From assembly GCA_027382625.1 (NCBI GenBank), contig JAJKFJ010022624.1, positions 62,001-126,000 of the forward strand: a DNA stretch of 64,000 bases, written 5' to 3'. Source of the DNA: Tetmemena sp. SeJ-2015. Lineage: Eukaryota; Ciliophora; Spirotrichea; Sporadotrichida; Oxytrichidae. Shown one piece after another: positions 63,433 through 64,000 of this stretch (its first letter is position 1; every line of letters starts with the position of its first letter). The position numbers were made by a program, and so were the translations under genes. The notes beneath the pieces were generated by a model. The model saw only the letters and a program-made list of their open reading frames with translations. It had not been told where the DNA came from and ran no database searches.

Positions 63433-64000
63433 ATGAAATCAGCAAAAACTTTGCTACTCTTGTCTGTTCTCTTTACAGCAAGTATTAAAGGACAGTGGGA
63501 TACAGGCCCAGATTCAAACTAGACTACAGAACTGTAGCCTCCATTTTATAAATTTGAAAATGATACTCTGTTAGTTGACCGAGTACCAGTGGACTCAGGA
63601 GAATCTCTCTTCTTTATGATGGCTCTCTCAAGAAATGACCCAAAGACAGATCCCCTAATTATCTGGCTACAGGGTGGCCCGGGATGCTCGTCCATGTACG
63701 GTATGTTCCTTGAAAACGGCCCCTACAACTTGAAGTTTGATAGATTGGAAAATCCTTCTTTCAATTTACACCACAACACCTTTTCTTGGAATAACTTTGC
63801 TAATGTGATGTATCTTGATTTTCCTCTTGGTACCGGCTTCTCAACCCTTCACGATACTTTCAAGCAAAGATTCAACGAGCTTCATATTTGTAAATATTTC
63901 AAGTTTATTATAGGAGCATTAGCTAGGAGTGGATTTTTACAAATTCCTGACTGGATTCTTAGAGAAGCAACCTGAGTTTAAGAAGAGACCAATTTATTTA
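63433..64000 (+). CDS. Serine carboxypeptidase (S10), partial, cut by the window edge
   Basis: Secreted or vacuolar/lysosomal carboxypeptidase of family S10. The ATG at 63433 opens a signal peptide MKSAKTLLLLSVLFTASIKG. The family block LIIWLQGGPGCSSMYGMFLE (oxyanion-hole WLNGGPGCSS) is at 63655-63715, NGPYNLKFD follows, and the NVMYLDFPLGTGFS block (family LFLDQPVGTGFS) is near 63800. An IES with pointer GAGC (63877-63913) is followed in frame by HQLGVDFYKFLTGFLEKQPE and FKKRPIYL, the sequence that normally precedes the catalytic-Ser motif GESYAG, which lies just outside the window. Asp and His of the triad are also outside. Starts 93 bp after the PCNA stop. Confidence 0.9.
63877..63913 (+). 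other. IES, pointer GAGC
   Basis: GAGC at 63877-63880 and 63914-63917; excision gives RFNEHQLGVDFYKFLTGFLE. Treating it as a GT-AG intron breaks the frame. Confidence 0.82.

Overview
The window reads as germline (micronuclear) DNA of a spirotrich ciliate, most likely a hypotrich of the Oxytricha/Stylonychia/Tetmemena type. Three independent signs agree. (1) Real reading frames run through TAA and TAG, which sit where glutamine is expected, and stop only at TGA. (2) Genes are cut by very short AT-rich segments (about 20-90 bp) flanked by 2-8 bp direct repeats. Removing the segment plus one repeat restores the frame and the conserved protein motif, which is the behaviour of internal eliminated sequences (IESs) with pointers. 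Ordinary GT-AG introns of about 29-76 bp occur as well. (3) At least one gene is scrambled: its last coding segment lies inverted on the other side of its start and is joined by an 11-bp pointer.

Layout. 0-10 kb: a partial minus-strand gene, a Q-rich coiled-coil gene, an FCP1-like CTD phosphatase with a BRCT-like C-terminus, a single-pass membrane protein, a dynamitin (dynactin p50)-like gene and a minus-strand coiled-coil gene. 10-18 kb: three tandem copine genes with one unknown gene between the first two. 18-25 kb: two paralogous type I membrane protein genes, one clearly and one probably scrambled with an inverted cytoplasmic-tail segment. 25-46 kb: an unknown gene, UTP21/WDR36, two tandem mucolipin (TRPML)-like channels, an unknown gene, a MATE transporter, and a large beta-propeller/ankyrin/TRP-like channel gene. 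46-58 kb: a degenerate accessory region. It is a direct duplication of a kinase-like locus, and the second copy is broken by a 1.87-kb element with terminal inverted repeats and by a 1.94-kb insertion flanked by a 13-bp direct repeat. It also holds stretches of homopolymer-inflated, probably poor-quality sequence. 59-64 kb: a compact run of topoisomerase III, PCNA and a serine carboxypeptidase that runs off the window.

The neighbours do not form operons; in a hypotrich each gene would end on its own small somatic chromosome after rearrangement. The main biological interest is the rearrangement architecture: the inverted tail segments of the two membrane-protein paralogues, and the IES positions shared between the three copine paralogues although pointers and contents differ. 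Coordinates for interrupted genes are overall spans. Most junctions that I could resolve are listed as separate entries; the others are unresolved.
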